A DNA stretch of 64,000 bases. Origin: Ulota crispa (Eukaryota; Streptophyta; Bryopsida; Orthotrichales; Orthotrichaceae). Position 1 is the first letter of the stretch, and each line of letters starts with the position of its first letter. Positions 13,068-23,584 of this stretch are shown here, one piece after another. The notes under the pieces are model-generated. The model saw only the letters and a program-made list of their open reading frames with translations, ran no database searches and was not told the origin of the DNA. Where the stretch lies: positions 4,714,501 through 4,778,500 of the forward strand of contig OY987244.1 of NCBI GenBank assembly GCA_963920765.1, written 5' to 3'. The position numbers and the translations under genes were made by a program.

Positions 13068-13999
13068 CTCCTAAAGGACCACGCCATTTTTTTAGCAAAA
13101 ATCAATGAAAATTGCCACTTCTAGGGGATGAGTAAGAAAGTAGATTTTTCTTCTTCTTTTTAGAAGCCAACTATAGGATCTTGCCTTACACTAGAAGAGG
13201 TACTTGGTGGGAAAAATCGGGTCATTTTGGATGGAAAGAAGGGAGATATTTACATCTGAAGCAAAGGGTAAAGGTTTTTCTCCTTGTTACCAATAAATTT
13301 CAGAAGCTTTTGACCTCTCTTCCATGAAAAAAATTGCTCTACCCAAAGTTGTGCTTTTATTTTTCCATGTAGGAGATCAAGTTAGGTGTACGTGGGAGAA
13401 TTTTCAAATCAATTTGAACTATACAACACATGGGAAAAAAATATTAAGTAAAAAGAAGTAGAGAATGAGTCAAAACACTAAATTGTTTAGAACTTAATTA
13501 TTGAAATGAAAAATGCAAATCCCAACAGTTGTAATGTTGTAATAAACAATCTACTTCCTTTTGTTTAATTATTTTTCAAAATATTAAAAATTGAGTAAAA
13601 CAAAGGACTTCAAAATTTATTTTAGAGTAGAGAATCCATAACTGCTTGCAAACAAAAACTCCTCATAACTTTCATATCATAGATTGAAATTGAATGATTT
13701 GAAGCTTCCCACATAAAAAAAATCTAAAGAACCAATTTCAAATTTTTTATTTTTAAAAGGTGTACTTTTTAAAGAGGTTTTTTGGGTTGCCAGTACTACC
13801 CCTCCTCCCCTAGTTTCAATAAAATCTTGCGTAACCTCTTTGTCAAATGTCCATATGAAGAAAAAACTAGATGCCCACGTAGATCTCTAAATTTCCCACC
13901 TTCAATAAAAGTTTCAAAAAATCACACAAATTAGCTTATCCAAATGTGCATGCCCAAAATCCCATTTGTTCCCCTTAAGAGACAATGGTCCTTTAGGGG
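13068..13999. mobile_element. TTAA-flanked element G (932 bp)
   Basis: TTAA at 13064-13067 and 14000-14003; ends CTCCTAAAGGACCACGCC and GGTCCTTTAGGGG. Its two halves are related to those of the elements at 41624, 50607, 59819 and (inverted) 29653: a left module with TTGCCACTTCTA and TAGGATCTTG, and a right module with CCCATTTGT...GACAATGGTCC. No protein. Confidence 0.88.
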
Positions 14000-14003
14000 T
14001 TAA

Positions 14004-15246
14004 GATAGCTCTTACAAAATGTGATGACTTGACTCCATTTGGATGTGTCGAAGCATTTTACAAGTTGCACTAGGGATGCTCTAAGGACATCTTCAATGTG
14101 CCCAATAATTGGGACTAGCATACTAAATATAATATTCTAATGGGCAATAAATTACAATATGAAAATACAATTGTTATGTGAAGGACATTGGTTTTTTTCT
14201 TATTGTGGAAGCATACAAAATTTTGGGTTTGGACGTTGGTTGCTTTAGATACACCTCATCCAATGTTAGCTAGCTTCCTAAAAACTGAGAGGGATCTTCA
14301 AAACAAGCCAAAATCAAACAAAAAAAAATGCTAACTTTTCTTTGGTTTTGGTTAAAATTTCTATTATATACTTGTTTTGAAGAGCTATATATAAATTTTG
14401 TGATAGCTAGCTGACATTTGAAGGGACTTTCGTCACTCAACCAACATCCAAACCCAATATTTTGTATGCTTTCCAAATGAAAGTTTCCGTGTTTTCATAT
14501 TATGATATACTACCTATCAAGATTAGATTTAATATGTTGGACTTGAGTATTGGGTGCATTGTCTCCCAAAAATGAATATTCATCCCAAGATGTCAAAAAC
14601 AAATTATTATTATTATTTTGATAAAACATTAGGTTTCCCTAAACAAAACACAGAAACAAAAAGAGGAGGTGAAATATTTTGTTGTTGCCAGAGGTTGGAA
14701 ATTCAACAAGTTTCATGACCTTACTAAAAGTTCTTGCGGAAAATATTCAAATGGCTAACTATTGCATCATGTCACACATATTCAATAAAAACCTTTTTTT
14801 TCAATGCAAATTTATGTACTGAGGCACACAAAACCCTTCTACTCTTACAAAACTTGTCCCTAAAGAACGATTTTTCTTTACTTTCATGTTGAAGATATAA
14901 ATAGTAAATTTCAAGATGGATATTTGAAACATATGGACCTTGAGCAGGTATTGTATATATATTAACAAAAAAATAGTGTGGGAGAACTAAAACTCGGATG
15001 TGTGTATTCCGATGTTTTACGTTGTGAACTCTTGTAGAGGAATAACATATTTAGCAAGATGTGGATTTTTTTTGTTCCAAACATGCAGGATCCATAAGAA
15101 ACAAAGCAGGCCTTAGAAACAGAATTTGATAAGAAAAGTGCCTGATCTGTTATGAACTTCGGATATGCAAAAGCTTATACTGATAGTGTCCATTTGTATG
15201 CAGAATTGAAAAGTGATGATAAGAGGGACATATGCAATCACAAATA
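14004..15246. other. AT-rich intergenic, no gene recognised
   Basis: No open frame of interest. A sequence resembling a Harbinger-type end (GGGATGCTC/TAA) lies near 14072-14084, immediately followed by a second such end in opposite orientation. No clear partners were found. Confidence 0.4.
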
Positions 15247-15631
15247 GGGAATTACTAAAGCGATACCCCAATCGTTAATTTCGTTAATTTCACATTCACC
15301 TTGAGCATGCAAATTGAGAATTTATGCTAATTTTTTTGTCTTGAACTTTGAGAGTTGTTTCACTTCTAAAAATTCTACGGCTATATTCTAGAAACCCAAT
15401 TTGCATTTGAAATACAAGACTTTGGAATTATGTAAAATAAGAATTTACTATAAGAAAGAGCAATGGTATAGGAAAGGTTCAATAAGAAACCATGTTCATT
15501 CTTATTTCTTCAAAGAGGTGGGAATGTCCCACTTGGATTTAGAACTTTAGCATTAGATTCTCAATTCGCATGCTCATAGTGAACCGTGGGGTGTGCAATT
15601 AACAATTTGGAGTGTTAGTTTAGTAACTCCC
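15247..15631. mobile_element. Mutator-like MITE, about 385 bp
   Basis: Ends GGGAATTACTAAAGC and GTTAGTTTAGTAACTCCC form an imperfect terminal inverted repeat. The flanks TCACAAATA and TTACAATTA agree at 7 of 9 positions, which fits an old 9-bp duplication. A relative lies at about 20788-21175. Confidence 0.5.
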
Positions 15632-16097
15632 TTACAATTATTGTGTACAATATTTACATAAATATTTGTAATCTGGATTATTAAAACAATATGTTTCATT
15701 AAAATATTTACAAAAATAACATTGAGATGCCAAACAACGTAATGAAGAGCATGTAAACAATGTGACTATGTAACTACTAACTACTACCGGTAGTAGAAGT
15801 AAGGTTTTGGGGGCACCAAGCTACATTGTCAGAACTTGGTGCGTTCAATCCATTTGGGCATTAGCTCCAATGTTCATTTGGTACCCAAGACCTTACTTTT
15901 ACTTTACTTTTACAAATGAATAGATTCCAAAATACATTACAAAATAAAAAATACAATAAAATTCCTCTAGTCTAATATGCTTGGAACTGGAGATTATTTG
16001 TTATATAATGGGGTGGGAAGAGGGTGGGTAGTGTTGGAACATGCAAGATATTAAATTAGGTGATATTAATTTAGAAGAGTTCTACTATATACTAGAA

Positions 16098-16507
16098 GGG
16101 AATTGATATGCGTACCACACCTTCTTGACTATCCCACCACACCCCGGGGTAAATTTTAGATTTCTACCATCAAAAACCTGAATTTGAGAATTTGGAATTC
16201 AGATTTGAACTTAGAGATCGTGATTTTGTCTAGAATCACAAAAAAAATTCTAATTGAACAATACCCAATGAAAAAACTTATCTTTTTTATTAAAAAAAGT
16301 AAAAGTAATACTTTTCCCCCAAGCTAAGCTTTTTCATTAGGTGTTGTTCAATTACAACATTTTTTTGTGGTTCTAGACAAAATCCAGGTCTCTAAGTCCA
16401 AATCTGAATTCCAAATCCTCAAATTTAGGTATTTAATGGTAAAAATCTAAAATTTACCCTGGGTGTGGTGGGATAGTCAAGAAGGTGTGGTACGCATATC
16501 AATTCCC
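16098..16507. mobile_element. Foldback Mutator-like MITE with exact 9-bp target duplication (410 bp)
   Basis: The element is essentially one long palindrome: it begins GGGAATTGATATGCGTACC and ends with the inverse, and the arms pair over most of their length. ATACTAGAA flanks it exactly on both sides (16089-16097 and 16508-16516). A 9-bp duplication with long terminal repeats is the Mutator signature. A second copy lies at 20363-20776. The left flank carries a remnant resembling the pogo-like element at 17110. Confidence 0.88.
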
Positions 16508-17109
16508 ATACTAGAAATGTGCAACTGCAAAAAGGTTCACGGAGAAGTTGGACTCAATTCACCATTATTAATAGAGCCTTCCTGATCTCATGTCCCCTCA
16601 TTTATCCAAAAATCATCCACATACTAGAAAAACTAGAAGGGATATGCCCAAGCAAGATTCCTTGTAACTAATATCTCCCTAATAAAAACTGATTAACGAG
16701 AACTTCTATACAAAGGAGACCAGTGATAAGATTTTACAATTACTTAGTTTATACTTATTTTACTTCCTCCCCACTTTTTTCTATTTTTTTCAAATTACAC
16801 TAAACACCAGTTCTCCCCCATGCATAGGACTCCAGACATAAGTGAGATTTAAGAGGGCTGAAAGTACCGGTCATGGACAGCAGAGCTTATGATACCAAAA
16901 AAGCGCCAATGCCTTCAAGTATGATAGAGTACATGAATTGGCTATAATTGCTGAGAATGCAGCTTGCTCTACAATGACATAATGTCAGATGAGCAAAAGA
17001 AACAGCACAATTCTAACGCAAATACTTCCTCAAAAACCACAGTGTTGGATTACAAAGAGCAGAGACATTCAAGGCTGGACTGCAGGACCTTCTGTGAAAT
17101 CCACAAGTA

Positions 17110-17344
17110 CAGTAGAACTCCTTTAAACTGATATGGTTGGGACCCCAAGAACTAAATTAGTTTAAGTAAGTTATTAATTAGTTACCTTGAGATTAGTGCA
17201 GGGATAGCACCAAGGAGTATTACTACTATTGAATTAATTGTTTTGGTTTATGACTGACGTATGATCGGACATTGAGATTTGTGTTGTATATTAGATTATA
17301 AAGGATATCAGTTTAGAGGATATCGGTTTAGAGGAGTTCTACTG
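17110..17344. mobile_element. pogo/Emigrant-like MITE with TA duplication (235 bp)
   Basis: TA/CAGTAGAACTCCTTTAAACT at the left and GGTTTAGAGGAGTTCTACTG/TA at the right. The TA duplication and CAGTA-type terminus fit pogo-type Tc1/mariner elements such as Emigrant/Lemi of Arabidopsis. Non-coding. It lies about 200 bp beyond the stop codon of the minus-strand gene that ends at 17548. Confidence 0.75.
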
Positions 17345-17547
17345 TACCTAGAATCGTGCATTTTAAAAGTGTTAAGAGAGGAAAATCAATCTTCCGAAAG
17401 AAAAGAATTTAGAAAAAGGAAATGAATAAGTTGATAGTTACCGGCACCTCATATCCTGTACTAAAAAGAAAACTAGAGGATTTCGTGATACCTCTGCTTT
17501 GATGTAAAAAAGAATATATGAAAAGTACACCCAGGGCCTTCGCACTT

Positions 17548-20180
17548 CTAAAACCAAGTCCGGATCCTCCTGGTTAAATCTTTTGTCTCAACTTGATCTA
17601 TCTTTGATGCGAAAATAAAATCATTCTCGCTCAAGCCCCCTGCATACCCGAATACAAACGGTTAGCTTGACCAGCGCCAAACCCAAAAACTCATATTCCC
17701 TGATTCTGTGCACAAAAAGCATCGTGCAAAACCCCTTCACAATACTTTGGGTAAAATTGAATCGGGTCTAATTAGTGTGAAGGTGTCGCAAGCCTCCCAC
17801 TAGGATTTCCAAGTATGATTTTGCTTACAAACTTTTGTAGCTCCTTAGGCAAGATCTGTAATGCACCATCCTTCACGCACTCTCTAGTCGAAGGTGCATG
17901 CTCACAAACTCTTTTCAACATTTTGACCACTTAGATCACGATATTTCAAGTAGGATTGAATATTGTAACCCAAAGTATATTGAAGTTACCTTGAACTACC
18001 TTATTAGTATGCCTTGCAAATTCACTAATTCTTTTAAACTAGTGCAAGTTAACGTTATTAGTGCAGGGTGTACTCAGTCACATATATCTACAAATATTAT
18101 TCAGCACCCAGATTGCAGCATAATGTTTAATAGACAGAGAGAGATAGTGCCCACCGATCGACGGAGTCCAGACATCCATTTGAACTTTGTTGTTCTCCAA
18201 AGTTTGAATCTCATGTTGGTAGTTCTCAGCCTCAGCGACCCTGGCTATGCGGGCATACAATTCCTTCACAGCATCAGGGTTTTGCAAATTCCAGTCACAC
18301 TGGAGCTTCAACCCTGCTTCACTTGAGCCCTGATTCAAAAGTCTCCATCCTATTACCTGCTCAAACCAACCCCAAAAGCTTTTAACAGGTCCACATATTC
18401 CGACCGTTTTAAGGCAAACTTGAAGGCTCACAGAATACAAAGCCAACCGTGGAATGGATGAAATGCTTTGAAATAACTATTCAGAAGGGCTAAGATAAAC
18501 TTCATCACAGAATTTGCAAACAAATGAGGTTCGTACAACAACTAGCATAGGATTGAACGGAAAAGATGAAGTAAATATTCACCTTGCGAAGCAAAGCCTT
18601 AGCTTCAGCTTCGGTAAGAGGAGCAGTCCCCTCTTGGAGAGGTGTAATTGATTTCTCAGAAAGACTCAGGACAGTCAACGTCGGAACCAAAATTTGATGT
18701 TCGGTAGTTGCGTTACCCAGTGTTATGTTACCAAAGTTGCTCCCCAACTCCTCTGCAGACCCAAAACCAAAGCAGACCAGGAGGTAAGGCACTTCACTGG
18801 AATCTCTAATCATCTTAACATTTCGAAAGACAACATATACCTACGTAAACCACTGCCAGAAAATTTACAAGTTCAAAATACGGTCAATCGTTACACTAAA
18901 TATTGCGTTTACGTTATCCCACAATAATTCCTTCACATTTTACACTAAGGTAGTAGGCTCTCAAAGTGACCATGTTCTACTATCTAGGAATGAGTGACAT
19001 GTTCCTTCACATATCTGTTGCTATCATTCATGAGTTAGGTGGGCTTACATGGTTGGTTTATGAACCTCCTACCTCATATAAATCTTACTGGTACTACAGT
19101 AATTTTCATTAATAATTACTACAAGAAACAATTATCATAGGGCTTGGTAACAACAACAAACAACAACAAAGTTGCAAACTAATGATGTTTAAGTTGTAAA
19201 CCCTACTAATCTAGAGAATTGCATGCACCTCCAAGTGACCAAGCAATAAGTCACAAGGTAACTTTCCATTGTAAGGCAACCTAATTGTCAAGGCAACCTA
19301 AATGTACTATTTACTGTAGCAGTACTTACAGTTTTCAAAGTCATTACCTAAGAATGCCCGCAGAATTGGGCATTATAATTTTCTAATCCAATTTGAAATT
19401 TATTCATCGAAGGCCATCTTTACCATTCTTCAACTATGGGAACATTACTTGTGGGAACTCACATGCCTCACAGGGGAACATGAAAAAATAATGCACTCTT
19501 AAAGAGCATCGCCCTATTTTAACGTTAAACGGCAGCGAAAGATTGTTTTTCATGCTCACGACAAACACCGTTGCCGTCCCAGCTCCTCTCAATCACGGGC
19601 AAGTCGTCCTAATTCTTAATCACAACTCCTAAAAAACCTTCTAAAGACCTAATATTAAATGACTTCAATATCCCCGAGGAAGAGCTATCACTCTATGTGC
19701 AAATTACCTTGAATCTGACCGAAGAAAACTGCACAAACCTAACATCCGGTTGGAACAATGTCAAATCACATGACAATAACAGAACGACGCTCAATGAATT
19801 CTACAAGTAGTAGTCTCCATCCACTGGGGACCTGGGCGAAGATAGGCTTCCTTCGACGCAAAGTGTTATGGCGCAACTTGACGACGGGAATTTCACCGAC
19901 AATCATGCATTTGATGAAATTCGGGCTCCCAATTCGAAATCTAGCTGGAAAATGGCCACGAGAATGTCAAGATTTTGGTACCTGGAAACGGGTCCCGAGC
20001 TCCAAAATCGCCCATATCCGATTCCGCGCGCACCACCAATCCGTTGCCCACGTTTCTTCTCTGTCCTCCTGGAACCGCAACCACACGGAACTTGGAGCTG
20101 CAAGCACTCGAAGCCGAGAGATGCTGGGGTGGAGCTAAACTCAGAAGCGCCTGTTGGGTGGTGGAGCACGCCATCGCCAT
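17548..20180 (-). CDS. Plastid pterin-4a-carbinolamine-dehydratase-like protein (RAF2-like), four exons
   Basis: Exons on the minus strand: 20180-19982, 18752-18583, 18356-18155 and 17639-17548. All introns are GT-AG and the phases (1, 0, 1) agree. The joined frame gives 220 residues and ends at TAG. The start ATG at 20180 (MAMACSTT) opens a Ser/Ala-rich, acid-poor stretch typical of a chloroplast transit peptide. Then come FGARDPFP, a family spacer (NFGNITLGNATTEHQILVP), and the PCD/DCoH fold: EAKALLRK, GWRLLN, WTPSIGG and LSENDFIFASKID. Plant proteins of this build include RAF2, a Rubisco assembly factor. The usual dehydratase His-His-Pro cluster is replaced by ENYQHEI, so enzymatic activity is doubtful. 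An in-frame start further 5' cannot be excluded. A hairpin MITE sits about 180 bp upstream. Confidence 0.93.
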
Positions 20181-20362
20181 TTCCTGAGACGAACGAAGAG
20201 GCGAGCTGCAACTACGAGCTTCTCCATCTTCTTCACTCTCACAGTTCACCTTATCTCAATTGGGAGCGGATTCCAGGTGAAACTGTCATCCTCTGTTCCA
20301 AAATCTTCCCTATGAGGATTCTCCTCAGAATCTTGCATCCTCCTCTACTTTACTCTTTTTTT

Positions 20363-20776
20363 GGGAATTGATATGTGCACACCGGGGTTGATATTTGCAC
20401 ACCCTCTTGGGAGGTAAATTATAGATTTCTACTATCAAAAAGCTGAATCTGTGAATTTTGAATTTAGATTTGGACTTGGAGACCCATGTTTTAGTCTAGA
20501 ATCATAAAAAAGGTTGCAATTGAACTATACTCAATGAAAAAGCTTAGTTAGGGGGAAAAGTGTCACTTTTACTTTTGTTTGTAAAAAAAGATAAATTTTT
20601 TCATTGAATGTTGTTCAATTACAGCCTTTTTTGTGGTTATAGACAAAATCATGGTCTCTGAGTCCAAATCTGAATTCAAAATTCTTAACTTCAGCTTCTA
20701 GATGGTAAAAATCTATAATTTACCTCCCAAGAGGGGTGTGCAAATATCAACCCCTAGTGTGCACATATCAATTCCC
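20363..20776. mobile_element. Foldback Mutator-like MITE, second copy, in the promoter of the RAF2-like gene (414 bp)
   Basis: Begins GGGAATTGATATGTGCAC and ends with its inverse. The interior is a near-complete palindrome related to 16098-16507. The T-rich flanks do not give an exact 9-bp duplication. It ends 183 bp before the ATG at 20180 of the minus-strand gene, inside the expected promoter or 5' leader region. Confidence 0.85.
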
Positions 20777-20787
20777 TTTTCTTTTAA

Positions 20788-21175
20788 GGGAGTTACTCAA
20801 ATGACACCTTAAATTGTTAAAACAACGCCTCACGCCCCCAACTTGTTAAAGCAACACCCAAAAGTGTGCAATGAGCATGCAATTTGAGATGTTTAATGCT
20901 AAAATTCTTGATTTGATTTAGACTTGAAGAGTTAGGAGCTTCAATTGAAATTGATGTAAGATTTTGGAATTCACAGAGAGCAAGGGTATATTAAAAAAAT
21001 CAAAATGATATAATCAGGGTTAATTAAAAATATATATTTATTTTTCTTTCAGGTTGTGGTAATGCCATGTTTGAAGGAATGATGGGATAATTGGATCAAG
21101 AATTTTGGTTTAGATTCTCAAATTACGTACTCTTATGGGTGTAGCTTTAACCATTTGGGGTGTTGCTTTAGCAAT
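20788..21175. mobile_element. Relative of the MITE at 15247, degraded
   Basis: Begins GGGAGTTACTCAAATGACACC next to the hairpin element and ends near TTGGGGTGTTGCTTTAGCAA. The inner part shares words with 15247-15631 (AGCATGCAATTTGAGA, TTTGGAATT, TTAGATTCTCAA). The right end is imprecise. Confidence 0.5.
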
Positions 21176-21179
21176 CAGA

Positions 21180-22117
21180 TATTTTTATTTTTATTTTTTT
21201 AGTTTTTTTCATTACACACATAGATATATCATTTAAATTTAGCAGCGGTCTCACATGACATTTAAACATGCAACAGTTATAAGTGGTTAAAGCCAAATGG
21301 TAAATTTTCTAAATGCACGTTTTGATTTCAACAAACTAGCGTCGAATGTTTTGCAATGTATGTTGATTTAATTCTGGACCTTCCCCAATATGAATCTCCT
21401 TCTTGTGTGGATTTGTCAAGGATTATTATTGGATGCACACTCTCTTTTTTATGTAAAAAGCACATTTTTGGGTTATTCAATCTTGCTTGGACATTCAATT
21501 CTTACTATTGACGCTCTCTAATAGCATAATCTTTTTATTATAAAATACATATAAAATATGTCCCTCAAGTATTTCAAAACATCAAACATATCCCTCAACT
21601 ATTCAAAATATCAATAAAAACCGTTGACTTTGTGTAAGAATATCTATTACACCTTGGTCTTTTTGAGAACATCATTAGTAGTTTTTTGAGAAAATATCAA
21701 AAGTTTGTGCCTCTTTATTGCAATTTCTTTGTAAATATTGAGATGACAATAGATATACTATGCAATCAATGCAATGGCTCTAGCCTCAATAGACTTACAT
21801 GCAAAAAAACATTTTTAGAGCTTGAAGAGCTCACTTCCAAAATTTGGCTTGCATTCAACTTGCATCATATTTTTATAATTTTCATTGTCATCCTCATATT
21901 TACACAAATTTGCAACAAGAAGCACAAGAAAACTAGGAATATTTATGATATTCTCAAAAAATAATTAAGGATATAGTCTAATTGATTTTCTTAGAGGTAT
22001 TCTTGATAATTCAATTAACAAGTGTGGATGAGTTTCTATTGTTGTGCATCCACAAGGGGCTTATCACCCAAGTCAAAGGTTGTGGCCAGAAGCCTTCACA
22101 ATTTTACATTAAGATCG
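21180..22117. other. AT-rich intergenic, no gene recognised
   Basis: One plus-strand open frame (21686-21964) has a hydrophobic C-terminal half, but no family resemblance and no coding bias. I treat it as chance. Nothing else is supported. Confidence 0.4.
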
Positions 22118-22445
22118 GAGGCTCAAACTCTGTTAGGGCACTAATTCCACTCACCTCCCCAAATGCTCTCCATTAGTACATGTCTTATTCATAGCCTTTC
22201 CATAATGTACAGTGAACGTACATTTGAGGAGGTGCATCATTTTAGAGCCCTATGATCTTTCCACTTCAAAATTTCATAACTAACTTCACATTGCTCTAAA
22301 CAATACAAAATAACATGAGTTAGATGCCAATTCCTCTTGTCTTTCAAGAAAAATTTACTGAAAAATATTTCAAAAAGTTCCACCACCCCAAAATTCAGTT
22401 TCAGCTCTTAGATGGTCGGTTTACGAGCCTCTTACCTTACCTCCT
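22118..22445. repeat. Dispersed repeat, inverted partner of 10532-10853
   Basis: Reverse-complement match to 10532-10853 over about 320 bp with substitutions and small indels. Class unknown. Confidence 0.7.
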
Positions 22446-22884
22446 CCCATTGTTTTTTTGGTTCTAATAGCACCACGTGTCCTCCTAGGAATGGAGAGTT
22501 CTGCGTGGGAGGCAGTCCCATTACCTGAAATTATGACAGGGTGGCCTCATGCCCAAAAAAAACACTGCTACAATGAGACACGCCAACCTCCGAAATATTT
22601 GAAGCAAATGTCCTTGCTTCAGAACCTACCACCCTCAGACGCTTCCCAGGTCGATCCCAAAGTGTAATTTAGTCTCTTAGAAAGATCAATCGACTCTGCA
22701 CATTGTGCTTCCTTTTAATATAACTTAAATATCTACATACCGGCAGTCAGAGGCTTCAGAGTCGCACATAATTAATGCTCAAGGATACGGTATGGATGAC
22801 AGCGTTCTAGGCTGGCTTCTTTGTCCTCCTCTGTTACGTATGTTTCTTATCTTTGCTACTTGAAGCTATCGATGTGTGTTCCAT

Positions 22885-23085
22885 GCTTGCGTTTTGAAGT
22901 CGTATAAGAGTTGGAAGCAGATAGGATTAGGCAAAGACGATGGAGGGGGGGGGGGGGGGGGGGTTAGATACGATACTCGTCTTTAATGCTTGCAGTTACC
23001 GCTGTTTCTTTGATATTTGTGACGGAGTAACTTACAAGAGTAGGAAACAGATAGGATTTATCAGAGACGACGCAGACTCGCAAGT
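22885..23085 (+). repeat. Local imperfect duplication around a 19-G run
   Basis: A segment reading about 14 codons (SYKSWKQIGLGKDD) at 22898-22943 recurs at about 23026-23075 as TYKSRKQIGFIRDD. The two are separated by an uninterrupted run of 19 G at 22945-22963. The second copy lies in an open frame that continues to 23266. I recognise no domain. The similarity at both DNA and peptide level suggests a duplicated exon or a short repeat protein remnant. The G run is likely to vary or to be misread. Confidence 0.5.
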
Positions 23086-23345
23086 TGAGGAGGTGATTAG
23101 AAGTTTCAATCGGATCGTAGTTTGCAAAGAGTTATATCGTTTCTTGGTTCTTGTGTTTCAGATTTACCTCTTGCTGTTGTTGCATGTATTGATTCTAATA
23201 CTACCTCCTGCGATTTGCCCCTGCGATACAAGCCCTACTTTTTCCAATAATATTCGGAGAGAGTAATTCACAATCTGTGTTGATACTGTAACCCATTTGT
23301 GAACAATCTTATCATCCAGGTTCTCAGAATCGTAGTTTGGTTGTT

Positions 23346-23428
23346 CCGACCATAGCTCAGTTGGTAGAGCGGAGGACTGTAGAGTTGCAGATATCCTTAG
23401 GTCACTGGTTCGAATCCGGTTGGTCGGA
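23346..23428 (+). tRNA. tRNA-Tyr (GTA) with a 10-nt intron
   Basis: A full cloverleaf can be drawn. The acceptor CCGACCA pairs with TGGTCGG, followed by discriminator A. The D arm is AGCTCAGTTGGTAGAGC, the anticodon stem GAGGA/TCCTT and the T arm ACTGG-TTCGAAT-CCGGT. The anticodon GTA is at 23379-23381. The intron 23383-23392 sits one base 3' of the anticodon, the canonical nuclear position and a constant feature of plant tRNA-Tyr genes. The internal A and B boxes serve as the Pol III promoter. Confidence 0.96.
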
Positions 23429-23431
23429 AGC

Positions 23432-23437
23432 TTTTTT
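23432..23437 (+). terminator. Pol III terminator of the tRNA-Tyr gene
   Basis: A run of six T starts four bases after the tRNA 3' end. Confidence 0.8.
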
Positions 23438-23513
23438 GCCTTTCTGCTTTATAAAAGTCGTCGCTTATTCAAAATTCGACCGTAGCTCTAATTTTCTTTG
23501 CACAATGAAAAGG

Positions 23514-23550
23514 ATTTTTGGTTAGGGTTTAGATTTTTGGTTAGGGTTTA
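23514..23550 (+). repeat. Duplicated 18-bp unit with plant telomere-like core
   Basis: The unit atttttggttagggttta occurs twice, separated by one G. Its core TTAGGGTTTA is the plant telomere word and equals the telo-box found in promoters of translation-related genes. It lies about 85 bp beyond the tRNA. Confidence 0.7.
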
Positions 23551-23584
23551 GGATCTAGCTTAGAAATGGCAGCTTTGATGTCCT

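Noticed and set aside
19868-20371. 167-codon plus-strand open frame
   Set aside because: It is antisense to exon 1 of the RAF2-like gene and its leader, and has no family resemblance. The minus-strand transit peptide and splice sites explain the region.
21686-21964. Small membrane protein gene
   Set aside because: Hydrophobic stretches arise easily from AT-rich codons. No ribosome context, splice partners or family match were seen.
23514-23550. Interstitial telomere
   Set aside because: Only two TTAGGGTTTA words within an 18-bp duplicated unit; too short for a telomeric array.
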